Source: Pseudopelagicola sp. (GTDB lineage Bacteria > Pseudomonadota > Alphaproteobacteria > Rhodobacterales > Rhodobacteraceae). From it: a stretch of 48,965 bases of DNA. Both the position numbers and the translations under genes were made by a program. The DNA lies in assembly GCA_026195905.1 (NCBI GenBank), contig JAPHRE010000008.1:1-48965 (forward strand), in the 5' to 3' direction. This document shows positions 31,696 to 40,005 of the stretch, piece by piece (position 1 is the stretch's first letter; each line of letters starts with the position of its first letter). The notes beneath the pieces are model-generated. The model saw only the letters and a list, made by a program, of their open reading frames with translations, did not search any database and was not told where the DNA came from.

Positions 31696-31714
31696 CTCTG
31701 GCGAAAGACCAGAG
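31696..31714. other. Short perfect inverted repeat between the LysM and ABC genes
   Basis: CTCTGG (31696-31701) and CCAGAG (31709-31714), 7-bp loop, in the 92-bp gap upstream of the ABC exporter gene's start and downstream of the LysM gene. No T run follows on the minus strand. Confidence 0.4.
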
Positions 31715-31746
31715 ACAGGGCAATATTTTCCGCTTTGTGTGCTGTG

Positions 31747-32841
31747 TCAGCGAGGGATGTCGAACACCTGCCCCGGAAAAATCAGATCCGGATTCTTGAT
31801 CCGATCCTTGTTGGCCTCAAACACCCGAATATACATTGTGCCACTGCCATAGCGTTCGGCAGCAATCGCCCAAAGCGTTGATCCCGGTTGCACCGTGACA
31901 ACCTTGGCCGGCGCATCCAGAGCCGGGGCAGCAGCCAGAACAGCCTGATCTTCGCGCTTGAACGGCGTCTCAACGCGTGAGACGACCGTGCCATCCTCAT
32001 CGACCTCATCAACCCGCAGCGTATAGACCCCGGTATCCACCGAAGGCAGTTGCATCCGCCAATTGCCGCCCTCTTCGATCCGCGACGTGGTGATCGGGCT
32101 ATTGTCGAGATAGGCGCGCACGAAACGATCTTCGCCGCCGCGCCCCGATAGCTCAACCTCTCCCGCGTCCGAATAACTAATCGCATCAAGCGCCACATTG
32201 GCCATGATCTCGGGCGCTTTGGCGAGTGTCGCCGCCGATTGCAGGACGCTGACCCCATCTCGGGTCTGCAACAGCACCGTCGGCGCCACTGGTTCGGCAC
32301 TGGCTTCTACGGCCTCTTGCGATGTCGCGCCGGTTTCGGCAAGTGTCTCGGTCTCGGGCGTCGGCGCAAGGATCACCGTCGCCTCAGAGAACACATCACC
32401 GCCGTCGCGCCGATGCACGAGCTGCAATATACGTGGCGATGTGCTTGGGGCAATCATCGCGAAAACCGCAAATTTTCCGGTCGAATCCGTCTTGGCGGCC
32501 ACAAGATCAGCCTCATCCAGGAGAACCGTAATCTCGGCCTTGGCGGCGCCCTGACCCGCGATCAAGGTTGTGCCATCCACCTCAGAGCGCACAACGTCAA
32601 ACGCAGGGCGTATTGGCTCTGCAACGGCGGCGACGGGCGCAGCCGACACGGCGGCCTCAGGCTCGGCCCCCACGGCCGGGGTTTCGGTCTTTGGGGCCGC
32701 AAGTGTGGTCGCCTCCGGTGCAGGAGGCTCCCGATCAAAGACGCCCCCAATGATCGCTGCGGCAACCCCGGCAACGACGACCGCCGCTGCGCCACCCACG
32801 ACACCGATATTTCCGCTTAGGAACGATGCAATTTTGCTCAT
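31747..32841 (-). CDS. LysM-domain envelope protein
   Basis: A 364-residue protein with an N-terminal membrane helix (about 10-34, Gly/Ala/Val-rich), an Ala/Pro/Glu-rich linker (about 35-80), beta-rich middle domains with GKFAVFAMIAPS and GNWRMQLPSVDTGVYTLRVDE-type repeats, and a C-terminal LysM module (about 313-364) with VQPGSTLWAIAAERYG and NPDLIFPGQVFDIP. LysM binds peptidoglycan, so the protein probably ties the inner membrane to the cell wall. The precise role is unknown. Confidence 0.85.
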   Translation of the reverse strand: MSKIASFLSGNIGVVGGAAAVVVAGVAAAIIGGVFDREPPAPEATTLAAPKTETPAVGAEPEAAVSAAPVAAVAEPIRPAFDVVRSEVDGTTLIAGQGAAKAEITVLLDEADLVAAKTDSTGKFAVFAMIAPSTSPRILQLVHRRDGGDVFSEATVILAPTPETETLAETGATSQEAVEASAEPVAPTVLLQTRDGVSVLQSAATLAKAPEIMANVALDAISYSDAGEVELSGRGGEDRFVRAYLDNSPITTSRIEEGGNWRMQLPSVDTGVYTLRVDEVDEDGTVVSRVETPFKREDQAVLAAAPALDAPAKVVTVQPGSTLWAIAAERYGSGTMYIRVFEANKDRIKNPDLIFPGQVFDIPR

Positions 32842-32940
32842 GCCAGCCTTTCCCCAAGTTCAGCCCGCCATTGCGGTTGAGCGACCATATCAACCCGGTT
32901 AACACTGGTCAAAACAGCAATGAAAATAATGGAGACCACA

Positions 32941-33492
32941 ATGTCCAACCCGTCGATCTGTGTCTTTTGCGGCTCACGTTCGGGAAAGGACCCGGCATTT
33001 CATCGCTTCGCTACGGAGCTTGGTGCGCTCATGGCGGCACGGAACTGGCGTCTGGTCTATGGGGCTGGAGACATTGGCCTGATGGGCGCGGTCGCCAACG
33101 CGACACAGACGGCGGGCGGCGAAACCTTCGGGGTTATCCCGGCGCATCTCATGCGCCGGGAAGTTGGCAAGATCGACCTCTCGCGCTTTATCGTCACCGA
33201 GAACATGCACGAACGCAAGAAGGTCATGTTCATGAACTGCGACGCCATCATCGTGCTTCCCGGCGGCGCAGGATCGCTTGATGAATTCTTCGAAGTCCTC
33301 ACTTGGCGACAGCTCGGCCTACACGAAAAACCGATCTTTCTAGCCAATATCAACGGTTACTGGGATCCGCTTGTGGGCCTTGTCGATCATGTCATTTCAG
33401 AAGGCTTTGCCGACGCTTCGCTGCGCGACTTCATTCAGGTTGTCGATGATCTGACAACGCTCGAAGACGGCCTTGTGCGCGCTTTTTCCTGA
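32941..33492 (+). CDS. LOG family protein (cytokinin riboside 5'-monophosphate phosphoribohydrolase family)
   Basis: A 183-residue Rossmann-fold enzyme of the LOG/TIGR00730 family, members of which hydrolyse N6-modified AMP or related nucleotides to free base and ribose 5-phosphate. The key motifs are MHERKKVM (Arg92, Lys93) and PGGAGSLDEF (107-116, with Glu115 in the catalytic position). The start at 32941 is chosen because GGAG lies 6 nt upstream; ATGs at 32920 and 32929 are possible. The last 58 bp overlap the convergent RarD-type gene. Confidence 0.88.
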   Translation: MSNPSICVFCGSRSGKDPAFHRFATELGALMAARNWRLVYGAGDIGLMGAVANATQTAGGETFGVIPAHLMRREVGKIDLSRFIVTENMHERKKVMFMNCDAIIVLPGGAGSLDEFFEVLTWRQLGLHEKPIFLANINGYWDPLVGLVDHVISEGFADASLRDFIQVVDDLTTLEDGLVRAFS

Positions 33493-34349
33493 CGCCAAGA
33501 GGCCAGAGAATAAAGCGCCAATGCGATCCAGATCATCGGAAAGGCAATCGCATGCCAAAGCCCAAACGGCTCCCCAAAGATGATCACTGCACAGAAAAAC
33601 TGCAAAGTGGGGTTGAGATACTGAATCAACCCTACCGTCGCCATCGCCACCCGCTTGGCGGCAAAGCTGAACAGGATCAGGGGCGTCGCCGTTAACGCGC
33701 CCGAGAATATCAACAACGCAGTATCGCCCATATTGGCACCAAAAGCGGCTTCTCCGGCCTTGTAGCGAAGCCAGAACACCACAAGCGCAATCGGCGCAAG
33801 GATCACGACCTCACCCGTGACGGACACCACCGGCCCGACATCAAGCCGTTTCTTGACCAGCCCGTAAATCCCAAAGCTCCCCGCAAGGATCAGGGCGATC
33901 CACGGCGCCACGCCTAACCCAATCGTCAATAGCGCGACCGCCGCGCCGGCGATCAAAATCGCGGCGCCCTGTAGGCCGACCATGCTTTCGCCAAACGCCA
34001 ACCGCCCGATCAGCACCGCAACCAGCGGGAAAAGGAAATACCCAAGCGATGCTTCGGTCGCATGACCTGCGCCAATCGACCAGATGAAAAAGAACCAGTT
34101 GGTAGAGATGGCGAGGGCCGCAAACGCCACAGTGGCAATCGAACGCCCCGACCCCAAGGCCGTGCGCAATTGCCCAAACCGCCCCTGCGCCAAAAGCACG
34201 CCGGAAAAAATCACCGCCGACCAAAACGTGCGATGCGCCAGAACCTCAATAGGCGGAATATGCGCAAGAAGTTTGTAGTAGAGAGGCGACAACCCCCAAA
34301 CCACACAGGCCGCCACCATTGCCAGCACACCGGCCCGCGTCTCAGTCAT
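33435..34349 (-). CDS. rarD: RarD-type EamA/DMT permease
   Basis: A 304-residue protein with about ten membrane helices in two EamA repeats. The opening G-AACVVWGLSPLYYKLL and the segment HRTFWSAVIF are RarD-type features; RarD members are linked to chloramphenicol resistance in some species, but the natural substrate is not known. The tail SVVRSSTT is encoded by bases that also code for the end of the LOG gene on the other strand (58-bp convergent overlap). Confidence 0.85.
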   Translation of the reverse strand: MTETRAGVLAMVAACVVWGLSPLYYKLLAHIPPIEVLAHRTFWSAVIFSGVLLAQGRFGQLRTALGSGRSIATVAFAALAISTNWFFFIWSIGAGHATEASLGYFLFPLVAVLIGRLAFGESMVGLQGAAILIAGAAVALLTIGLGVAPWIALILAGSFGIYGLVKKRLDVGPVVSVTGEVVILAPIALVVFWLRYKAGEAAFGANMGDTALLIFSGALTATPLILFSFAAKRVAMATVGLIQYLNPTLQFFCAVIIFGEPFGLWHAIAFPMIWIALALYSLASWRQEKARTRPSSSVVRSSTT

Positions 34350-34411
34350 CGTATCTCTCCCCTGATCTCGCGGATCAATTGGTGACGAGGCCAGTCAGGA
34401 TTGGCAAGAGA

Positions 34412-34447
34412 CAAAAAGAAACCCCCACGACCCAAGGCCGCAGGGGT
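34412..34447 (-). terminator. Rho-independent terminator after sodB
   Basis: On the minus strand ACCCC-T-GCGGCC-TTG-GGTCGT-GGGGGT forms a strong hairpin (with two G-U pairs), followed by TTCTTTTTG. Confidence 0.85.
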
Positions 34448-34471
34448 CCAAAAAAACAGCAATCCCAGAGG

Positions 34472-35071
34472 TTAGAGGCGCGATGCCACGTTTTCCCAGT
34501 TCACGAGATTGTCGAGGAAATTCGTGAGGTAAGCCGGACGCTTGTTGCGGAAGTCGATATAGTAGCTGTGCTCCCACACATCGCAGCCCAGAAGCGCGGT
34601 CTGGTCAAAGCAAAGCGGGTTCACACCGTTCTCAGTCTTGGTCACGGCAAGCGAGCCATCCGCATTCTTCACAAGCCAGCACCAGCCAGAGCCAAACTGC
34701 CCCGCACCTGCGGCGGAAAACTGCGATTTGAACTCGTCAACCGAGCCAAAGCTCTCGGTGATCGCTTTTTCAAGCTCGCCCGGCATCGCGGTCTTGCCCG
34801 GCCCCATCATTTCCCAGAACTGCATGTGATTCCAGTGCTGCGAGGCATTGTTGAAGATACCATTCTGCGCAACCGAACCGGCCGCATAGGTGCCCTTGAT
34901 GATATCCTCAAGCGACTTGCCTTCCCATTCGGTCCCGGCGACGAGCTTGTTGCCGTTGTCGACATAGGCCTTGTGGTGCAAATCGTGGTGATATTCGAGG
35001 GTCTCTGCCGACATGCCGAACTCGGCCAGCGCGTCATGGGCATAGGGAAGATCGGGAAGTTCAAAAGCCAT
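34472..35071 (-). CDS. sodB: Superoxide dismutase, Fe type
   Basis: A 199-residue Fe/Mn-family superoxide dismutase that turns superoxide into hydrogen peroxide and oxygen in the cytosol. The four metal ligands are His28 (EYHHD), His82 (WNHMQFW), Asp164 and His168 (DVWEH). Gln78, in the ASQHWNH segment, is at the position that holds Gln in iron enzymes and differs from the Gly of manganese enzymes, which favours iron. AAGGAAC precedes the ATG. It is a single-gene unit with its own terminator. Confidence 0.95.
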   Translation of the reverse strand: MAFELPDLPYAHDALAEFGMSAETLEYHHDLHHKAYVDNGNKLVAGTEWEGKSLEDIIKGTYAAGSVAQNGIFNNASQHWNHMQFWEMMGPGKTAMPGELEKAITESFGSVDEFKSQFSAAGAGQFGSGWCWLVKNADGSLAVTKTENGVNPLCFDQTALLGCDVWEHSYYIDFRNKRPAYLTNFLDNLVNWENVASRL

Positions 35072-35190
35072 TAGATGTTCCTTTTTGTTCGAGCGGTTAT
35101 CCTGCGTTACAGATGTGAGTGTCAGACCCGGAAGGTCAACCCCAAAGCACCGGAAAGCCCCGCAATCGTTTGAAAATTTCTACGCCCGCA

Positions 35191-35631
35191 TCACTCTGCG
35201 CGCACGCAACGGCCCTTGCCGGAACCGGCATCGCTTTGGTCGCTCCAAGTCGCACGCACCTGTACCTCCAGCGTTTCGCCCTCCATAAGCACCGCTTCAA
35301 AGGTTGCGTCGGTCGGGCCACCCTCCGCAGCAATCGGCACATCCTCAACGCCCCAAGTGACACGGAACTCGGTCGGCGATACCGCCTCCAATGCGCCTTT
35401 GACCGGCTTGGTCCGGGCAAAGCGGATGATCGGATCAAGAACCTCAACCCGGTCGCGCTCGGCATCGACATCAAACCGATAACTCTCGGAAATCAACCCT
35501 GCCCAGCTGCGCTGCCGGATATTGCAATCATAGGTCTGCGCCAGCGCAGGCGCAGCCAACAGCACCGTCAGGCACCCGGCAAACAGACCGGCAGACAGAC
35601 AAGTCTGATGAACAAATTTGAACACGGGCAA
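35191..35631 (-). CDS. Secreted protein of unknown function
   Basis: About 146 residues with a clear signal peptide (hydrophobic run ending LLAAPALA, then QTYDCN). The mature part is beta-rich and about 115 residues long, with Cys near both ends (YDCNIRQ and GRCVRAE), which could form a disulfide in the periplasm. The start codon is taken as TTG at 35631 because AGGAAGG lies 6 nt upstream; GTG at 35625 is an alternative. I recognise no family. It stands alone between sodB and the sarcosine oxidase operon terminator. Confidence 0.65.
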   Translation of the reverse strand: MPVFKFVHQTCLSAGLFAGCLTVLLAAPALAQTYDCNIRQRSWAGLISESYRFDVDAERDRVEVLDPIIRFARTKPVKGALEAVSPTEFRVTWGVEDVPIAAEGGPTDATFEAVLMEGETLEVQVRATWSDQSDAGSGKGRCVRAE

Positions 35632-35755
35632 AGCGATCCTTCCTGAAACCAAAGCGTTGAACGGTCTTTGTCCAAGACCTACCCGTCCCGGCCCTATTTC
35701 TCAACCACATCGCGCCACAACGCGGCCTGGCTGGCGAATTTGTGACCAGCCCGAC

Positions 35756-35791
35756 AAAAGAAAACCGCCGCCCCGACCCCGGAGCGGCGGT
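35756..35791 (-). terminator. Rho-independent terminator of the sarcosine oxidase operon
   Basis: Perfect 8-bp stem ACCGCCGC (35764-35771) with GCGGCGGT (35784-35791). On the minus strand it is followed by a TTTCTTTTG tract (complement of 35756-35763). Confidence 0.88.
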
Positions 35792-35813
35792 TCAACCCAA
35801 ACAAAATCTGGCC

Positions 35814-36383
35814 CTAGTTGAAAAAGCCGACCTCGCTGCCCTCGGCGCTCGCCACGGCGAGAAGGTCAAACACATATTGCGCCACGGACCGAAAGCAGAT
35901 GACTTCGAAACTTTCATTCGCGTTCATCCAGAACGCTGCCGGAACCTGCGCAAAGCGCGTGCGCCGCATCATGCCCACCTCAAACGCCTCTGGCGCAAGG
36001 TCCACTGGGGCCACCTTGGCAATCACGTCCCGGGCGCTTTGGCCCGAAACCTTGAACACGGCCCGCGCATCCGAGACATTCACGACAAGCACATGCGCGC
36101 CCGCAAGCGCAGCATTGAGCGCCGCAACAACTTCGTCTGCCGCCCCATGATCGCAGATCACGAGCAGTTCATCCGGCGACATCCACGCAACCGCGCCCTT
36201 GTCACCGCTCGAAATCTGGCGAACCTCGGGCACACCGGCGCCAATCACATCCTTGAGCGCCTTACCCATAGCCTTCGACGCGAGATCACCGCGCACCGTC
36301 ACCATGCCGCGCAGGCCGGTTTCCTCGACGACTGCGATCCCGGAACGGGAAACGCCATTCAATGCACTGACGACATTAGACAT
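35814..36383 (-). CDS. soxG: Sarcosine oxidase subunit gamma
   Basis: A 189-residue subunit of the heterotetrameric sarcosine oxidase, with the usual GcvT-like relation seen in SVFKV-type segments (ARAVFKVSGQSARDVIAKVAPVDL) and the late FRSVAQYVFDLLAVA helix. It has no catalytic residues of its own and is needed for complex assembly. The start ATG at 36383 overlaps the soxA stop by 8 bp. Last gene of the operon, followed by a strong terminator. Confidence 0.9.
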   Translation of the reverse strand: MSNVVSALNGVSRSGIAVVEETGLRGMVTVRGDLASKAMGKALKDVIGAGVPEVRQISSGDKGAVAWMSPDELLVICDHGAADEVVAALNAALAGAHVLVVNVSDARAVFKVSGQSARDVIAKVAPVDLAPEAFEVGMMRRTRFAQVPAAFWMNANESFEVICFRSVAQYVFDLLAVASAEGSEVGFFN

Positions 36384-39300
36384 TCTGCTTCTCCCCATCC
36401 TTATCATAGAACACAGGATCGACGATCTTGGCCTCAACCGTGCCGCCATCAACCTTGTTGAATTCGATCACCTCGCCCATGCGATCCGGCCCATGATAGA
36501 CAAGCCCCATAGCAATGCCGCGATCCAGTGTCGGCGAATAATAGGTCGAGGTCACACGCCCTTGGGTGTTGCGCTGGCCATTGGCGTTTTCGCCCGACGC
36601 AATCGCATAGGCCCCGTCGGGAATGACCGATCCATCCACCGTCTCAAGACCGACGAGTTTCCACCGCTCCGGGCTGGCCATATGCGGTCGGGTCTGCGCC
36701 CGCTTGCCAAGGAAGTCTTCCTTCTTCTTGGAAATCGCCCACTGCATGTTGAGATCCTGCGGAATGACCGTCCCGTCGGTCTCGTCGCCGATCATGATAA
36801 AGCCCTTCTCGGCCCGCATCACATGCAGCGCCTCGGTGCCATAAGGCATAATCCCGAACTCTTCGCCCGCCTCCAGAATGGCATCCCAGAAGGCGCGGCC
36901 TTGGCTCGCAGGCACGGCGATCTCATACGAAAGCTCCCCCGAGAAGGAAATCCGATAGGCCCGCGCATCGAAATCGCCGATCTTACCGTCTTTCCACCCC
37001 ATGAAGGTCAGCCCCTCCTTGGAAATATCCATATCGCCGCCCAGCTTCTCAAGAACCTTGCGCGCGTTCGGGCCAACGATGGCGATCTGGGCATATTGCT
37101 CGGTCACATTGGCGGTAAACACCTGCCAATCCCACCATTCGCACTGAAGCCAGTCTTCCATCCAGCCGTGAATATGCTCTGCGCCGCCGGTCGTGGTGTG
37201 GCACAGGAACGTGTTCTCGTCGATGCGCGCCACAACGCCATCGTCCATCAGGAACCCGTTCTCGTTACACATAAGCCCATAGCGACAGCGCCCCGGTTTC
37301 AAATTGCTCATCATGTTGGTGTAGAGCATATCGAGGAACTTGCCCGCATCCGGCCCTTTGACGATGATCTTGCCAAGGGTCGAGGCATCAAGCATCCCGA
37401 CACTGTTCCGGGTTTGCAGGATTTCGCGTTTAACCGCCTCCGCATGGCTCTCGCCTTTGCGCGGATAGCAGTATGGACGTCGCCAATGCCCCACCGGCTC
37501 AAAGAACGCTTTCTGCTCTTCGTGCCACTCATGGATCGGTGTGCGGCGCAGCGGTTGAAAGACCTCGCCCCGCGCCTCGCCTGCGATCGACCCCATCGAG
37601 ATCGGCGTATAAGGCGGGCGGAACGTCGTCGTGCCCACCGCTGGGATCGGCGCATTCAACTGCCCGGCTAATGTCGCCAGTCCATTGATATTGCTCAACT
37701 TCCCCTGATCCGAGGCCATGCCGAGCGTGGTGTAGCGTTTGGTGTGCTCAACACTCTCATAGCCCTCCTGCGCGGCAAGCCGCACGTCCGAGACCTTCAC
37801 GTCATTCTGATAATCAAGCCACGTCTTGATGCGCAACTCCGGCCCCGCGCCCTGCGGCATGAGCCAGACCGGCTCCATCGCCGCCTCAGGGGATTCCGCC
37901 GCTTTTGGCGCAGCTTTGCGTGTTGCGGTAAACCCGGCGGCCTTGGCGGCTGCCTTGCCCGCCTCATGGGCATCTTTGACCCCTTGGGCAAGATCGAGAT
38001 AGCCATTGGCCGACCCCGCCACCAAAACGAAGGCTTCGCCATCATGGCTCGTCGGGGGGCGCGACGGATCGGGACGGAAATGCGCCTGCGCGTCGTCCCA
38101 TGTGAGCTTGCCGCCGCAATGGGACCACAGATGCACCACCGGCGACCAGCCGCCCGACATCGCCACCGCGTCGCATTTAATCTCTTCGAGAACCGCGCCT
38201 TCGCCCGCCTGCGCACAGATCGCCACGGAGGTCACGCGTTTGCCGCCCTTGACCTTGGCAATGCCCTTGCCATTCTCAACCCGGATACCAAGCGCCCGTG
38301 CCGCATCGGCCAGCGCCCCGCCGCCACCGGCGCGCGCATCAAGGATCACCGGAACCTCAAGCCCCGCCTGTTTGATGGCAATCGCGGTGCGATAGGCATC
38401 GTCATTGTTGGTCACAACCACGGTGCGATCGCCAATCGACACGCCATAATCCACCACGTAATCGCGAATGGCCGAGGCCAGCATCACGCCCGGAATATCA
38501 TTGCCCGCAAAAGACAAAGGCCGTTCAATCGCCCCGGTCGCGGTCACGATCTGCTTGGCGCGAATACGCCAAAGACGATGGCGCGGACCCTTGGCATTCG
38601 GCGTATGGTCGCGCGTCCGCTCATAGCCCAAGACATAGCCGTGGTCATAGACCCCCGCGCCCATCATACGGTTGCGTAGGGTGACGTTTTCCATCGCCTC
38701 CAACTCGGCCACAAGGGCATCGACATAGTCGGAAACCGGCTGGCCATCGACCTCGCCGCCATCGACCATCGACCGACCGCCCCAATGCGCCGTTTGCTCC
38801 ATGAGCAAAACCTTGGCGCCCGAAAGCCCCGCCGCCTTGGCCGCCTGAAGCCCGGCCACACCGCCGCCAACGATCACCACATCGACAAAGGCATAGAAAT
38901 GTTCATAGCTGTCCGCGTCGCGATCTTTCGGCACTTTGCCGAGGCCCGCCGACTGGCGCACGATAGGTTCAAAGACATGCTTCCACGCCGCGCGCGGGAA
39001 CATAAACGTCTTGTAATAGAACCCCGCCGGGAAGAACCGGGTCATGTAATTGTTGACCGCGCCCACATCGAACTCAAGGCTCGGCCAATGGTTCTGGCTT
39101 TCGCAGGTCAGACCGTTGAACAACTCGGTCGTCGTCGCGCGCTGGTTCGGCTCGAATTGGCCGCCCTTGCCGAGGTTCACAAGCGCGTTCGGCTCTTCCG
39201 CCCCGCTTGCCACCGGCCCGCGCGGGCGGTGATATTTGAACGACCGCCCCATCATGAGCTGGTCATTGGCCAAAAGCGCCGAGGCGAGCGTGTCGCCCTC

Positions 39301-39390
39301 AAAGCCGGTGAATTGCTTGCCGTTAAAGCTGAACCGGAGCTGTTTGCCCTTATTCAGTAGACGGCCGCCCGTTGCGAGACGCGTGCTCAT
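36376..39390 (-). CDS. soxA: Sarcosine oxidase subunit alpha
   Basis: A 1004-residue subunit that oxidises sarcosine to glycine with transfer of the methyl group to tetrahydrofolate. Domain order fits the family: an N-terminal ferredoxin-like Fer2_4 domain (about 15-95), a dinucleotide-binding domain (about 170-510) with the Rossmann motif VIVGGGVAGLQAA, and a C-terminal aminomethyltransferase (GcvT) domain (about 600-1000) that binds folate. The start ATG overlaps the soxD stop as ATGA (39387-39390). Confidence 0.96.
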   Translation of the reverse strand: MSTRLATGGRLLNKGKQLRFSFNGKQFTGFEGDTLASALLANDQLMMGRSFKYHRPRGPVASGAEEPNALVNLGKGGQFEPNQRATTTELFNGLTCESQNHWPSLEFDVGAVNNYMTRFFPAGFYYKTFMFPRAAWKHVFEPIVRQSAGLGKVPKDRDADSYEHFYAFVDVVIVGGGVAGLQAAKAAGLSGAKVLLMEQTAHWGGRSMVDGGEVDGQPVSDYVDALVAELEAMENVTLRNRMMGAGVYDHGYVLGYERTRDHTPNAKGPRHRLWRIRAKQIVTATGAIERPLSFAGNDIPGVMLASAIRDYVVDYGVSIGDRTVVVTNNDDAYRTAIAIKQAGLEVPVILDARAGGGGALADAARALGIRVENGKGIAKVKGGKRVTSVAICAQAGEGAVLEEIKCDAVAMSGGWSPVVHLWSHCGGKLTWDDAQAHFRPDPSRPPTSHDGEAFVLVAGSANGYLDLAQGVKDAHEAGKAAAKAAGFTATRKAAPKAAESPEAAMEPVWLMPQGAGPELRIKTWLDYQNDVKVSDVRLAAQEGYESVEHTKRYTTLGMASDQGKLSNINGLATLAGQLNAPIPAVGTTTFRPPYTPISMGSIAGEARGEVFQPLRRTPIHEWHEEQKAFFEPVGHWRRPYCYPRKGESHAEAVKREILQTRNSVGMLDASTLGKIIVKGPDAGKFLDMLYTNMMSNLKPGRCRYGLMCNENGFLMDDGVVARIDENTFLCHTTTGGAEHIHGWMEDWLQCEWWDWQVFTANVTEQYAQIAIVGPNARKVLEKLGGDMDISKEGLTFMGWKDGKIGDFDARAYRISFSGELSYEIAVPASQGRAFWDAILEAGEEFGIMPYGTEALHVMRAEKGFIMIGDETDGTVIPQDLNMQWAISKKKEDFLGKRAQTRPHMASPERWKLVGLETVDGSVIPDGAYAIASGENANGQRNTQGRVTSTYYSPTLDRGIAMGLVYHGPDRMGEVIEFNKVDGGTVEAKIVDPVFYDKDGEKQNV

Positions 39391-39716
39391 GCGAATTCCC
39401 TCCAGCTCCAGCCGGGATATTTGGCCGAAATCTTATCCTTGATCTCCTGCGGCGGCTCCAGCGTCTGCGCCGGATAAGTGCCAAAGACCTCAAGCGTCGT
39501 CGTGGAGCGCGCGGCATGGAAAAACTTGCCGCAGCCGTTGGAATGACGCCAACGCTCAAAATGCACCCCCTTGGGGTTTTCGCGCATAAAGAGATAGGCC
39601 TCGAAAGCCTCGTCATCCGACCCCGGCCCAAAGCGTTTCAGATGCGCCTCGCCCTCGGCATGAAGCTCCGTCTCCTCGGCCCAAACGCCGCAATAGGGGC
39701 ATTGAAGTGTTAGCAT
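39387..39716 (-). CDS. soxD: Sarcosine oxidase subunit delta
   Basis: A 109-residue subunit that binds one zinc ion through Cys6 and Cys9 (QCPYCG), His58 and Cys62 (HSNGCGKF), matching the SoxD family. The start is preceded by TGGAGC with 8-nt spacing. It is unusual that 289 bp separate it from soxB; that gap holds a small gene on the opposite strand. It is joined to soxA by an ATGA overlap. Confidence 0.95.
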   Translation of the reverse strand: MLTLQCPYCGVWAEETELHAEGEAHLKRFGPGSDDEAFEAYLFMRENPKGVHFERWRHSNGCGKFFHAARSTTTLEVFGTYPAQTLEPPQEIKDKISAKYPGWSWREFA

Positions 39717-39849
39717 TGTTTTTGCTCCATTTTTTCGGAGTCACGCGCCGCGTATAGATGCGTTTCATTCTTCGTGCATTTGAGCAGATTGGCTCGTTTC
39801 CTAGGCTGCCTTTCCCGACACCAACGAACCTTCGAGGAGAGGCTACTCA

Positions 39850-39993
39850 ATGACGAAGAAACAGCCCATCGTCCGTTGCCTGAGTGATAAAGAACTTCAG
39901 CTTGAACTACAGGCGCTCGCCGAGAACCCTTTAGAACCAAAGAAGCAGGTAGATGCGATGAACGCACTAAAGCTCGCGAATGGGGAACCATGA
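39850..39993 (+). CDS. Small 47-codon gene inside the sarcosine oxidase operon, unknown function
   Basis: An ATG at 39850 opens a 47-residue frame, MTKKQPIVRC then a helix-favouring Leu/Glu/Lys-rich body (SDKELQLELQALAEN, KKQVDAMNALKLANG), closed by TGA at 39991-39993. A GAGGAGAGG run lies just before it. The codons are less GC-rich in third position than those of neighbours (AAA, GAA, CTA, TTA, GTA occur), and the surrounding 289 bp is AT-richer, which suggests recent arrival. It is on the strand opposite to soxB and soxD and separates them. No family is recognised; the confidence reflects that it could be chance. Confidence 0.5.
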   Translation: MTKKQPIVRCLSDKELQLELQALAENPLEPKKQVDAMNALKLANGEP

Positions 39994-40005
39994 AATCAAG
40001 AGCCA

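Noticed and set aside
32875-32895. GGTTGA-N9-TCAACC inverted repeat between the LysM and LOG genes
   Set aside because: Arms are 6 bp and a repeat this short is expected by chance in a window of this size; no second copy supports it.
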